Part shown: positions 1-8,883 of the stretch, one piece after another
Position numbering within the stretch: the first letter of the stretch is position 1
Layout of the letters: each line of letters starts with the position of its first letter
Origin: Desulfitobacterium chlororespirans DSM 11544
GTDB taxonomy: Bacteria; Bacillota; Desulfitobacteriia; Desulfitobacteriales; Desulfitobacteriaceae
NCBI RefSeq assembly: GCF_900143285.1
Contig: NZ_FRDN01000004.1
Span: 1-64,000, forward strand
DNA: 64,000 nt
Reading direction: 5' to 3'
Notes under the pieces: generated by a model
What the model was told of the DNA's origin: nothing
The model's input: only the letters and a program-made list of their open reading frames with translations
The model's database searches: none
Program-made: the position numbers and the translations under genes

Positions 1-80
1 GGTCGCTCCTCAGCGTGGCCCTATTTATGCCGCAATAATAGTATTGTCAATTATCTGGATGATTATTCCATTTACACTAA

Positions 81-218
81 AATAGATTCACACCCTTATC
101 TCATAAAAAGCAGCTGTGGGAACATAACATAACTCCTAGTGAAATAAATTCTGTTGAAAGATTACGTTATCACTTTCAGACGGCATTTAAAAATTACAAA
201 GCAAAAATAGGCAACTAG
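81..218 (+). pseudogene. C-terminal fragment of an unidentified protein
   Basis: A reading frame without a start codon opens after the stop at 78-80 and runs about 45 codons to a TAG at 216-218. It contains peptide-like sequence such as QLWEHNITPSEINS and RYHFQTAFKNYKAKIGN. No ribosome site or start is visible, so if real it is the 3' end of a decayed gene. I do not recognise the family. The rest of 1-397 shows no gene. Treat as gene debris to the left of the SMC-kinase operon. Confidence 0.25.
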
Positions 219-397
219 CAATAATACTATTATCTGTTATGGCATGTTGCATAACGTATATTTTACTATGTTTATCAGTTTCACTCCTTCCGGTTAACAG
301 GCCAGATTCCAATAGGCAGACTACTTCTGTATGCTTTGAGTGCATAAAAAAGATGATCGCTTAGCCTGTTTAATTGTACTTATCCGGAATAATTAAT

Positions 398-2254
398 TCA
401 AAACATTATATCCTCTAAACAACCGTATAGATCATTCTCAAATTCTTCTACTGTTTGGTAACGTAACTTTCGTTTATCCATAGCCTTCATGACAACACGC
501 TGACATACAACCTGAATATAAAATCTCTTTTTAGGCATTTTAGCGCTTAACAAATAGTAGAGCAAAGCTCCTAAGGAGTAAATATCCGATAGATGAGTAG
601 AATCTGCTAAATTTTCTAGCTGCTCAGGATCAGTAAACTCCTCTTGCCCATAGCCTTTTTTAGATAGACCGGTAAAGAATGATATTGATTTCGGATCTTT
701 TGCCAATCCGAAATCGGCAATTTTTACTTCTAGGCTATCTTCTGTTTCATATAATAAAATGTTATTTGGTGCCAAATCTCGATGATATTTATTATTTTCA
801 TGTAAGTATTTGACACCAGCTATTATCTGCTGAAAGATTTGAAGGCGCTGACTTTGAGAAGCATCATGGTTGCTTTTTATCCATTTATCCAAAGAGTAGT
901 TGGCTAGGGGCATAGTAAACCAAAATGGTGCACCTTCAAGCTGAATTTTTTCAACCTTTACAATGTTTTTGTGTTGTAACTCTTTGGTAAGCAGCCTAAC
1001 CTCTCTTTTAAAACGCAAGAGGTATTCATCCCCGTCGTTTCCATAAACTTGTTTAAAGTAACTCCTAGGAAAGAGTACTTTACAAGCTACAATTTTTTTC
1101 GATTCAGGATCAAATACTTTATAAACTCTAGCAAAGGAACCGCTTCCTATCTCATCTAAAACGATCATTTCATATTGTTGTTTGATGTATTCTGTCTTTA
1201 ACATATGTTTTTTCATTGTATTAATTGATCTTTTAAAATCTTCTAAATTGAACATTTGCGTTTCTAAAATATTATTCACCGCAAGCTTTTTGTCCAAAGC
1301 GTAATAAGTCTGTAAAAAAACATTCAACTCCTCATCATTAGCATCCTCGGTAACTTCAATAATCTTTTGGATACAACGATTCATTTCAATTCTAAAAAAT
1401 GATAGGATATCTTGTGAAATTTCCGGTTCACAAAGCTTAACCATTATTTTTTGCAACTCTTCTATTGGTAAGATTAGGATAATCGATGCATACAAATCGC
1501 TATTGATATCATGAAGAAGCACTGAATCAAATTCCTCTAAAGTTATCCCCGTTAAAGCAAGAATTTCATTCTTGTATGTACTTAAAGTTTTTGGCTGTCT
1601 CCAGATTTGATTTGACAAATAGCGCAAGGGTAATTTCTCACCTTTTCCCTTTAGGTTGATGTAATAAGCGATTGTAAGAATGATAGACTTATATTTTTTA
1701 AACGATAAGCAATCGGCAATAATTGTTCCCAGCTGGTCTTTTATTTCCGATTCCTCGATCCATTGAAATAAGTATTCTTTAATCGGGTTCTTCACATTAT
1801 CCACTAAATTTGTTACTGCATCTTTTAATTGCAGAAACTCTAAGTTATAGTCCGGCATTTTGTCCGTTAAACATTCTAAAGCTCTCGGATCGAGCTGAAT
1901 AAGTTTAGGAAGCCATTCCACCGTCTTATGAGGCTTCTGGTTTTTAAAAGTGACTTGAATTACGCCGTCTAATAAAAGAATCTCTAAACTATCATTTAAT
2001 TCCTGCCATGTGAATCTTTGCAGCACATGTTTAACAAGCGGCTCATACCGTTTTGGCCCTATTAAAAGGAAATTCAGCAGTGTTTCCATAACCACTTTTT
2101 TGCCATGGGGTTTATGTAACGTTGCCTCTACGCCATAATAATTTTGTCCCTTTACTAACATTGCCACCGGAAAGCGATATCCGTCCTTATCGATTTTAAC
2201 AACTTCAATTCCAATACGGTGTTCATCAATTTTAAAAATATGACCTTGCACCAT
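398..2254 (-). CDS. Ser/Thr protein kinase with ~360-residue N-terminal domain, in SMC operon
   Basis: Residues 361-618 form a Hanks-type kinase: glycine loop GSGSFARV (about 370-377), ATP lysine in VACK (392), catalytic loop HRDLAPNN (491-498, base D493), metal-binding DFG (514-516) and a DPE motif in the activation-segment end. All key catalytic residues are present, with Ala in place of the usual Lys of HRDLKPxN. No transmembrane segment is seen, so it is probably cytosolic. Residues 1-360 match no family I can name with confidence; a stretch near 215-245 (LPLRYLSNQIW, KTLSTYKNEILALTG) vaguely recalls the N-terminal arm of JetD/DUF3322 proteins. It is the last gene of the operon, 17 bp after the SMC gene, in the position where Wadjet/Mks operons carry the JetD/MksG nuclease. 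Its substrates are unknown; SMC, kleisin or KITE subunits are natural guesses. Confidence 0.85.
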   Translation of the reverse strand: MVQGHIFKIDEHRIGIEVVKIDKDGYRFPVAMLVKGQNYYGVEATLHKPHGKKVVMETLLNFLLIGPKRYEPLVKHVLQRFTWQELNDSLEILLLDGVIQVTFKNQKPHKTVEWLPKLIQLDPRALECLTDKMPDYNLEFLQLKDAVTNLVDNVKNPIKEYLFQWIEESEIKDQLGTIIADCLSFKKYKSIILTIAYYINLKGKGEKLPLRYLSNQIWRQPKTLSTYKNEILALTGITLEEFDSVLLHDINSDLYASIILILPIEELQKIMVKLCEPEISQDILSFFRIEMNRCIQKIIEVTEDANDEELNVFLQTYYALDKKLAVNNILETQMFNLEDFKRSINTMKKHMLKTEYIKQQYEMIVLDEIGSGSFARVYKVFDPESKKIVACKVLFPRSYFKQVYGNDGDEYLLRFKREVRLLTKELQHKNIVKVEKIQLEGAPFWFTMPLANYSLDKWIKSNHDASQSQRLQIFQQIIAGVKYLHENNKYHRDLAPNNILLYETEDSLEVKIADFGLAKDPKSISFFTGLSKKGYGQEEFTDPEQLENLADSTHLSDIYSLGALLYYLLSAKMPKKRFYIQVVCQRVVMKAMDKRKLRYQTVEEFENDLYGCLEDIMF

Positions 2255-2271
2255 TTTGAGGTATCACCACC

Positions 2272-5160
2272 CTATTCTTTTGCATATAAAGGTCGATTGG
2301 CACGTTTTTTTAGAATAAGTTGATTTGCAAATTCCTTGCCGGGCTCACAGGCACTACAAGTAAAGGCATGATCAATCCAATCAATACTTTTCAAAGATTC
2401 TCCCTGTTGGTGGGTGATAAAATACTGGATGTCTGTAACTTGCAAAAGTTGCCCGATTTCATTACCACGTTCATCATCCACTCGGGCCTTTGGCTCATCC
2501 AAAAACATGATAGGCGTTATTTTCCCATTCTTATTGTCACTTAGGGCTGCCAGTAAAATCATTAAACTGGTACTGGCCTTTTGTCCTGAACTAAGGTGTG
2601 GCCCATCGACTGCAACCGGTTCTTTTCCATCGTAGCCAATAAAAAGGTGGATTTCCCAGGTTTCTGGTTCCGGAGTTACTTCGACCAACTTACCCTTTGC
2701 TGAAGCTTTAAGCAGATCGGCAAAACTTTCAAATTCGGTAATATAATCTTTCATGATTTCTTTGATATGTCCACGAAACTGTAATAGCAAGTCATTGCAA
2801 GTCCTTTCAAGGTCTTCTCTGTCTTTTTTTAAGGTATGAAGGTTTTGGACCAATAGCCCAATTTGCCCCTCTTGGGCTTCGACCAAGCGTATAGTTTCCT
2901 CATTGACGGAAGGATTATATAATCTTTCTTTTTCTAAGCGTAAGGAGTTTAGGATATTGCTTATTTCTTTTGAAGTATATAGACTTCCTTGAGCGTCGAT
3001 GAAAGCGCTACCTTGTATATCGTAGGAAATAAAGGCAATATCATCTTCGCTGAGTCCCAACCCTTTTACCTCTTCATATGCTCGCTCCGCAGAAAAGGTA
3101 AGTGATGAAAGTTTATTACGTAATTCAGTATATTTTTTGGAAAGGTCTGCTGCCCGTTGAATCGCTTGATTCATTTTTTCACTAAACTTTACCTTTTCTT
3201 CCCTAGCTTTGATTTCTTTTTGCCGGACAGTTTCTTTTTCTTTTTTAGTTGAGTCCTTTTTCTTCATTAATTCCACTATTAAAGAAGTGAAGTTTTCTAC
3301 TTCTCCTAGTAGCATTTTGTGTTTATCTTCCATTTCCGGAAGTTTCATTATCAATTGCTGATTTTCAATACTCTTTGCCACTTCGCCTAATTCATCTTGG
3401 AGTTCGTTCACACGTTTTAGTAGTTCCTCAACAGCGGATTCCTTTTTCGGTAGTAATTCTTGGGCCTCTTTTTTTTCTTCGTCTAGAGCAAGTTTTCCAC
3501 AACATAGGCTATGATATTTTAAATGAATAGCACCATCTCCATCCTGCAGCAACCCTTCAAGCGTAATACTATCAATTCCGCGTTGTTGAAGGGCATGACC
3601 TTCATCCACTGTTTCTACAAGATAGATGTGATTTAAACCTTCCAGATACCCCTCCACTTTTTCACTGCAATTGACAGTGATGGCATCACGAATACTGGGA
3701 TAAGGGATATCTGTTCTTGAGCGAAACGCTTTCTCCTTTTTGGGTAAAGATACACGAGCTCCGTATCGAGCTTCTTGTTGCATTCTCTTGACAGGAAGAT
3801 ATTTGTCCTGTTCCACAATAATCCGGTAACGATTATTCCCAATATAGGCCTCAATGGATTTTTGCCATTGCCGCATCTCTGGTTTTACACTGATGGCATC
3901 GGCAAGCATAATATATGGAATTTTGTTTTCTTCCAGTTTGGTTCTGAATCTTTTTGCTTCCTCTTTATAGGGTAGAACATTTTGCTCTAAATCAGTAAGT
4001 TTTTGCTTTAGCTGATCAACCACTTCCTTAGCTTGGAGATAATCCAACCTCTTTTTCTCTAGGTCCTCAGTGAGAATATTCTTAAGTTCGTTTAAGTCCT
4101 CTAGATTTTGCGGTTCAATTAGTTTTAGACTTTCAATTTGCTCGTTAAGGCGCTCTAATTCAACATCTAACCGTGTTTTATCAGTCGTATATTTATTGAT
4201 GTTCTCATTCGCCTGCTCCTCAATCTCGTATAAACGTTGATATTCGTCTTCAGATTGTCCAATTTCTTTTTGTATTTCATCAATTTTTACGCTAAACTCG
4301 TTAACTTTATCTGACTCGATTTTTCCTTGCTCTTCGACTCCGGTCATCTCGGTTTCGATTGATTTTAGTGTCTCCTGGGATTCAAAATATTCGAGTTTTT
4401 TGAGTTTAATTGTCGTTTCTTGAACTTCCTTTTCTTTAGCCTGATAGAGACGGAAATTTTGTGCTTTTCGCTTGGTCTCTTCAAAACGGGCTTTTGCCTG
4501 CTCCATTTCTTCCTCAGCCCGCTCAATGGCTACTTCTTGCTCATTAAGTCTTTGCTTGCTGTCATCATAGCGTTTTTTATAATCTTTAGTTCCTTTTAGA
4601 TCAAAAAGTAATTGAAAAAGCTTATGAGGAGATGAGTTCACAACTTCTCTTATATCATCTGGGCTCCTTGCCATCAGGTTACGGAATTCCTTCGTAATCC
4701 CCATGCATTGTTCTAAAACTTTAAGATACTCTTCAACATGATATAAAACTTCACTATACGCTTTGTAGTTCAAATGAATATCCGGTAAATCGTAAAATTC
4801 ACCATCAAATAAATAATATTCTCTGGACCATGAGCCTTGCTCATTTTTAAAAATCCTGCAGCAGGCTGTAACTTCATCTTTAAATTTTCGAATCGATTCA
4901 AAAGGTCGCATCCCATTGACTGGTAGATTATAGAATGCTACTCTTACTACTGACCAGTTGCTTTTCTTATGAACATAGAATGAAAATGATCTTTTACTTT
5001 CAAAATTGCTGGCACCTAGCATGAGGCGAAGACCATCCCATATCGTCGTTTTTCCGTGACCGGACGGACCAATAAAGGCATTAACCTTTTCATGGGCCTT
5101 ATACGGCCTGTTTGTCATTGGAAGGTATCCCCAATATACAGTGGAAAAATCTTTGATCAT
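2272..5160 (-). CDS. SMC/MukB-MksB-JetC-like ATPase
   Basis: This 962-residue protein has the SMC plan: N-terminal Walker A GPSGHGKTT (31-39), long coiled coil (about 200-400), a central globular hinge-like region (about 410-570), a second coiled coil (about 570-720), then the C-terminal ATPase half with signature LSSGQKAS (856), Walker B IMFLDEP (884-890) and an H-loop ITHQQ (about 916-920). All ATPase residues are intact. The length is close to MksB and shorter than MukB. It starts right after the MukE-like gene (stop and start 2-3 bp apart). By family knowledge such proteins extrude DNA loops; in Wadjet/MksBEFG they recognise circular plasmids. Here the operon ends in a kinase, so the output is uncertain. 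Confidence 0.88.
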   Translation of the reverse strand: MIKDFSTVYWGYLPMTNRPYKAHEKVNAFIGPSGHGKTTIWDGLRLMLGASNFESKRSFSFYVHKKSNWSVVRVAFYNLPVNGMRPFESIRKFKDEVTACCRIFKNEQGSWSREYYLFDGEFYDLPDIHLNYKAYSEVLYHVEEYLKVLEQCMGITKEFRNLMARSPDDIREVVNSSPHKLFQLLFDLKGTKDYKKRYDDSKQRLNEQEVAIERAEEEMEQAKARFEETKRKAQNFRLYQAKEKEVQETTIKLKKLEYFESQETLKSIETEMTGVEEQGKIESDKVNEFSVKIDEIQKEIGQSEDEYQRLYEIEEQANENINKYTTDKTRLDVELERLNEQIESLKLIEPQNLEDLNELKNILTEDLEKKRLDYLQAKEVVDQLKQKLTDLEQNVLPYKEEAKRFRTKLEENKIPYIMLADAISVKPEMRQWQKSIEAYIGNNRYRIIVEQDKYLPVKRMQQEARYGARVSLPKKEKAFRSRTDIPYPSIRDAITVNCSEKVEGYLEGLNHIYLVETVDEGHALQQRGIDSITLEGLLQDGDGAIHLKYHSLCCGKLALDEEKKEAQELLPKKESAVEELLKRVNELQDELGEVAKSIENQQLIMKLPEMEDKHKMLLGEVENFTSLIVELMKKKDSTKKEKETVRQKEIKAREEKVKFSEKMNQAIQRAADLSKKYTELRNKLSSLTFSAERAYEEVKGLGLSEDDIAFISYDIQGSAFIDAQGSLYTSKEISNILNSLRLEKERLYNPSVNEETIRLVEAQEGQIGLLVQNLHTLKKDREDLERTCNDLLLQFRGHIKEIMKDYITEFESFADLLKASAKGKLVEVTPEPETWEIHLFIGYDGKEPVAVDGPHLSSGQKASTSLMILLAALSDNKNGKITPIMFLDEPKARVDDERGNEIGQLLQVTDIQYFITHQQGESLKSIDWIDHAFTCSACEPGKEFANQLILKKRANRPLYAKE

Positions 5161-5162
5161 TC

Positions 5163-5792
5163 CTAGTCCTCCTCGTCATCAGCCGGATCTTCTTCTAGCT
5201 TTTCAACAGTTTCAAGTCCTGTAGTTAGCCCCTGGATAACATAATCACAGATATCCATAAGCATCTCACTGTGGAGCATATATATTGCTGGCCCCACAGT
5301 AATACTTGCCTTACCTTTTTCCCATAGGATATAGTGATACTTTTTCAATGAAGCAAGCAAAGTTTCGATGGTCTTGCGCGGGTTCTGTTTTCTTTGTTGA
5401 AATTTTGCTCCATAGTTGTAGACAAGTTCATCGACCGTCAAACTCAGCTCGTTTTCAGGATCGACATGACCAAGCTCCTTCGGAAGGACGAGTTTGGCAT
5501 AAATAATGGTAAGGAGGGCCATATGTCGCTTGTCTATTCCTTTGACCCTCTTCAGAAAATAATCAAATGAAGCAGAATCGTACTCTTTTCTAAGACGTAT
5601 TACATACCATTCGGTTCCGGGGGGATTGAGCAATTCATATCCCAAGAGGGAAAGATAAGTCTGAACATCCCGAAATAGCTGGATATTTCTTTCGATTGAA
5701 CCGATTTCCTTTTTGGAAATCCAGCCATAATGAAACATAGAACATATTTTTTGTGCGTGAGGGTTGATGGCTAACTCGTTAATCTGATCCAT
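5163..5792 (-). CDS. KITE/MukE-JetB-like subunit (DUF4194-like)
   Basis: A 209-residue soluble, helix-rich protein with an acidic tail (EEDPADDEED). Size, winged-helix-like pattern and position between a kleisin-like gene and an SMC gene fit the MukE/MksE/JetB group (DUF4194). Its start lies inside the 3' end of the upstream gene (14-bp overlap), and its stop directly abuts the SMC start, indicating translational coupling and fixed stoichiometry. In this family the protein binds the kleisin linker and DNA within the SMC complex. Assignment rests mainly on context and size; sequence motifs for KITE proteins are weak. Confidence 0.7.
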   Translation of the reverse strand: MDQINELAINPHAQKICSMFHYGWISKKEIGSIERNIQLFRDVQTYLSLLGYELLNPPGTEWYVIRLRKEYDSASFDYFLKRVKGIDKRHMALLTIIYAKLVLPKELGHVDPENELSLTVDELVYNYGAKFQQRKQNPRKTIETLLASLKKYHYILWEKGKASITVGPAIYMLHSEMLMDICDYVIQGLTTGLETVEKLEEDPADDEED

Positions 5793-7089
5793 TTTTCATT
5801 CTCCTAACAAAACACTCTGTTACCATTTCAACTGGACCTTCCGTTAGCTGCTTATAGGCATCCTCCACTTGAAGTTCGAATCCTTCTTTATCCATTTCTT
5901 TCCGTTCTTTACGGCTTTTTAGATCACCTGTTAGTTTAAGCATTTGACCTGTCTTGTACATTGCCTGACCAAAGCTATTAATATCCTTAAAGAGGAGTTC
6001 CTCCATTGGGACTTCATCTTTCGCTTTCATTTTGAGGGCAATTTCCTGATAAAAAAGTTCCATGGGGCTTTGCATTCGATTAAGGATCATTTCTTCTTCA
6101 ATAATATCTATGGGTTCGGGTGGAGGCGTGGCGACGATCTCTTCTTTTTCGTTTTCAAAAAATGACCGCGCCCTGCTTTCGATAATTTCTTCTCTGAGTT
6201 GATATACTTGCTTGGGTGCTGAAAAGTTTTTTACAGTTAGCTCAGCTAATACTTCTATAGGCGCATTATGGAGAGCAGTTTCAATCATTTCTGGAGAAAT
6301 AAACTCACCCAAACCGTTCTGGCTTTCCCGTTGAAACTGAATAGCCATTGAGAGAATTTGAGTGGTTAAGTCCAATATGCTACTGGTAATATTAAAAAAC
6401 TCATCGTAATGTAACCGAGAAAAAATATGTCGATTATTGTTAAGTGTTTTTTGCGTGCTTTTAATCACGTTAATAATTCCTTGGGTCTGTTTACCAATCT
6501 CTAATATCTCTCGCCGTGACTTCTTCTGGATTACACGCTCCAGGTACCCTTTCCATACTGATAACTCTCGAAATCCCATATTTTTAAGGGACTCGGTTTG
6601 CTCTTCATCCATATTGAATTCATCGACGAATTCGGCCAGCATCACAGTAGTTTTTATCTGTTCTGACATGGAAAGGTTTTCTTTCGCAAAGGATAAAAAC
6701 ATGGAGGATAAGAAGGCCCTTACTTTGCCAGGAATTTCATAATCAAATCCATCAAATATGATCCAACCTTTTTCCAGAAGTTCCCGAAACACTTTATCCC
6801 GGGTTGTTTTGCTCATATAACCTAAATATTTTTGTGCTTCCTCCATAGAAAATCGTCCTGTTTCACTAGCTAAGGTCTTGGCACCTGCTAGTATCAGGAC
6901 AATTGTTTGTGTATTTCTTAACTTAAATATCTCAAATAACTTAAGATGTTTTTCAATGTTTTTGACCATAATAATATCTTTATGGGTTAAATTATAATCA
7001 TTTTTTGATTCTTCCCCATTGTTAAGATCATTAAGATTAGTCCTATCTGGAGAGCTCGAATTATATTTGTTTTTGAAAAATACTCCCAA
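5779..7089 (-). CDS. Kleisin-like subunit (MukF/MksF/JetA-like)
   Basis: First gene of the SMC operon; 436 residues. The TTG start is supported by AAGGAGG seven bases upstream. After a polar N-terminus (residues 1-40), residues about 40-115 look like a winged-helix domain (SMEEAQKYLGYMSKTTRDKV, then GWIIFDGFDYEIPGKV), followed by a long helical middle region and a C-terminal helical/winged region after a proline-rich linker (ATPPPEPIDIIEEE, about 318-331). That plan and size fit the kleisins MukF/MksF/JetA that bridge SMC heads. It overlaps the next gene by 14 bp. Identification is by architecture and synteny, not by a diagnostic motif. Confidence 0.68.
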   Translation of the reverse strand: MGVFFKNKYNSSSPDRTNLNDLNNGEESKNDYNLTHKDIIMVKNIEKHLKLFEIFKLRNTQTIVLILAGAKTLASETGRFSMEEAQKYLGYMSKTTRDKVFRELLEKGWIIFDGFDYEIPGKVRAFLSSMFLSFAKENLSMSEQIKTTVMLAEFVDEFNMDEEQTESLKNMGFRELSVWKGYLERVIQKKSRREILEIGKQTQGIINVIKSTQKTLNNNRHIFSRLHYDEFFNITSSILDLTTQILSMAIQFQRESQNGLGEFISPEMIETALHNAPIEVLAELTVKNFSAPKQVYQLREEIIESRARSFFENEKEEIVATPPPEPIDIIEEEMILNRMQSPMELFYQEIALKMKAKDEVPMEELLFKDINSFGQAMYKTGQMLKLTGDLKSRKERKEMDKEGFELQVEDAYKQLTEGPVEMVTECFVRRMKNGSD

Positions 7090-7431
7090 AGAAATGCCTC
7101 CTTATAAGATTTTATCTAAATATAGTTGTTATCTATCTAGTTAATCCTTTTGTATTTAATCCAATAGTTGGTTACCATTCAACGTAATAATTCATACTGG
7201 GAAGGGCCCCCGAAGAAGTCTGTAAACTTGCAAATTATTGTCATAATATAATGGCAAGACCAAACATATGTTCAAGTCAACTGCTAAACATAAATTTGGC
7301 CTCAAGACTTATTCAACTCAACTCATATATTTTAATAAAACTTTTACTTCAAGTTACTTGATCCTGTTTCGTTTGAAGTTAAATGTCGCCAATGTAAATG
7401 TAGGGATACTTCCCTTGTAATGGCGACTTCG

Positions 7432-7512
7432 CTAGTTATCGATGTGCCTGTATACTTTTTGTTCAGATTGCTGACGGTTCCGACTGATACGTTGGTTCCC
7501 CATAACGCCTTA
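7432..7512 (-). pseudogene. Remnant of IS256-family (mutator-type) transposase
   Basis: Read on the minus strand, 7512 to about 7432 encodes ALWGTNVSVGTVSNLNKK followed, after a one-base frame shift, by VYRHIDN. The VS-GTVS-LNKKVY pattern is characteristic of the helix-turn-helix region of IS256-family transposases. No start, no complete frame and no terminal repeats are left. It lies in an AT-rich, gene-free kilobase (7090-8027) between the SMC-kinase operon and the LysM gene. Nothing else coding was recognised there; a second short peptide-like piece on the minus strand near 7600-7690 could not be assigned. Confidence 0.55.
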
Positions 7513-8027
7513 ATTAGCGCGATAAAGAGAATAAAATTGGACCAAAGACCATTACCCTAGAAGATATTCAAAAACTGCTGCATATGCTGCATTTTTCATT
7601 TGACGCGCCCTAATATTTCCTTCTCTAACGTCTCAGCTTTCTCCATTGTCAGCATCTCTCTTGAGCTGAAGCGGACATACTTTAAATAGAATAACGTTAT
7701 GCATTACATATTATAGTGAAAGAACTTCCAAGTTTTATACAATAAGCATTCAACATTTTCCTAAATATTCCTCCATAATTCGTACAAAAATCTTCTTCCG
7801 GTAGAAAAAGCCAGACCAAAGGGTCTGAAAGCAAAATTGTAAGATTTAAAGCCCTCAAAATCAAAGGCTTAATCTATGGAAAATTGCCATACTCCTTTAA
7901 TATGAATAAAATTCTCTTCCTACAAATTGCGATATATAAGTTTTAAGGGTTTTTTTCAAAATCTTTTCCCCTTTAAAATATAATGCGGTGCTACTTCATT
8001 AGCGGATGACGTACCAAAAAATAAAGT

Positions 8028-8071
8028 GACCAAACGATTTCCAGCCTCATTGGCCTGGAAACCGTTTGGTC
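8028..8071 (-). terminator. Rho-independent terminator of LysM gene
   Basis: Near-perfect inverted repeat: GACCAAACGATTTCCAGCC pairs with GGCCTGGAAACCGTTTGGTC around a short loop. Read on the minus strand the stem is followed by ACTTTATTTTTTGG, a U-rich tract. It starts about 25 bp after the LysM gene stop. Confidence 0.85.
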
Positions 8072-8097
8072 AAATTAATCACTGAATGAAGTCTCGT

Positions 8098-8478
8098 TTA
8101 TGCATTAGGGATAATGAAAACCTGACCAGGGAAAATCAGATCGGGGTTAGTGAGATTGTTGGCAAGGATAATAGCTTGCATCGTCGTGCCGAATTGCTGA
8201 GCTATCTTATAAACGCTGTCCCCTTTTCTGACGACATAGGTGACCGGTTCCGGTGCCGGCGGCGGGCAAGGGGGCGGACAGGGCGGCACGCAGCAATGAT
8301 GAGGGTTGTGGTGCATACCATGCATACTTTCCTGTCCATAACAGGATTGATAAGGCTGGCCGGCATCCATTGTCACTTGGCCAGAGCAACAATTAGGATC
8401 TAAAGTGGCAAAGCCCCCTTGAGGAAAATATTGATTCTGGCCCATATATCCATTTTGCATGTTCATCGGATGATTCAT
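8098..8478 (-). CDS. LysM-domain protein with Met/Cys/Pro-rich N-terminus
   Basis: The start at 8478 is chosen because GAGGAGG lies just upstream; an ATG further upstream lacks a site. The 126-residue product has an N-terminal half rich in Met, Gln, His, Cys and Pro (CCVPPCPPPCPPP near 64-76) and one C-terminal LysM domain (about 80-125, VVRKGDSVYKIAQQFGTT and LIFPGQVFIIP). LysM binds GlcNAc-containing glycans such as peptidoglycan. There is no signal peptide, which together with the composition resembles spore coat or cortex-associated LysM proteins (SafA-like idea, inferred). Monocistronic, with its own terminator. Confidence 0.82.
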   Translation of the reverse strand: MNHPMNMQNGYMGQNQYFPQGGFATLDPNCCSGQVTMDAGQPYQSCYGQESMHGMHHNPHHCCVPPCPPPCPPPAPEPVTYVVRKGDSVYKIAQQFGTTMQAIILANNLTNPDLIFPGQVFIIPNA

Positions 8479-8744
8479 AAGATTTCCTCCTCTATTTATA
8501 CAAACATTTAAATACATAGTTATTTGGGTTGTATTAAAGCTCATTCTTCCTGACACTTTTCTAATAGCAATATATGGAATTATAGGAATAATGAGTATGT
8601 ACTTTCTATTTTTTTATTTTTGCTTGAAACATGCCCCCAAGGGCATGATATACCATAGAATGGTAATAAAATGAAGGATTTAAGGTGTGTATAACTGCTG
8701 TATATAACACTATGATATTTTCAAAACAATTCTATAAAAGAGGA

Positions 8745-8773
8745 TTGACATTCATTCAATAAAACTATAAGAT
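8745..8773 (+). promoter_or_regulatory. Sigma-A type promoter for ABC importer operon
   Basis: TTGACA at 8745-8750, then 17 bp, then TAAGAT at 8768-8773 (an overlapping TATAAG begins two bases earlier). It lies about 110 bp upstream of the substrate-binding protein start, leaving room for the leader hairpin. The -35 is perfect, the -10 is moderate. Confidence 0.55.
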
Positions 8774-8825
8774 AATAAAAAATAGAATAGTTGTAGAATA
8801 GTAGTACAGTAGGTGTGAGGCATAA

Positions 8826-8852
8826 GTGCACCCCTGCGGAGGTGTATTTTTT
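8826..8852 (+). promoter_or_regulatory. Leader hairpin with U-run, possible attenuator
   Basis: The sequence GTGCACCCCTGCGGAGGTGT folds into a short GC-rich hairpin followed directly by ATTTTTTATT, the form of an intrinsic terminator. It stands between the predicted promoter and the ribosome site of the first importer gene, so it may attenuate transcription. It could also simply end an upstream short transcript. No T-box or known riboswitch consensus was recognised in the about 75-nt leader. Confidence 0.4.
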
Positions 8853-8883
8853 ATTGCCTAAATAAGAGGAGGTTTGTAGGAAA

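Noticed and set aside
33-233. Inverted AT-rich repeats ATAATAGTATT / AATACTATTAT flanking the left-end fragment
   Set aside because: Eleven bases of A and T only; likely by chance in AT-rich sequence and no element features inside.
7600-7690. Minus-strand peptide-like stretch VRFSSREMLTMEKAETLEKE
   Set aside because: No start, no family recognised, too short to call; mentioned only as possible further transposon debris.
8086-8403. 105-codon plus-strand frame opposite the LysM gene
   Set aside because: It covers the LysM terminator side and coding strand; the minus-strand gene has a LysM domain, ribosome site and terminator.
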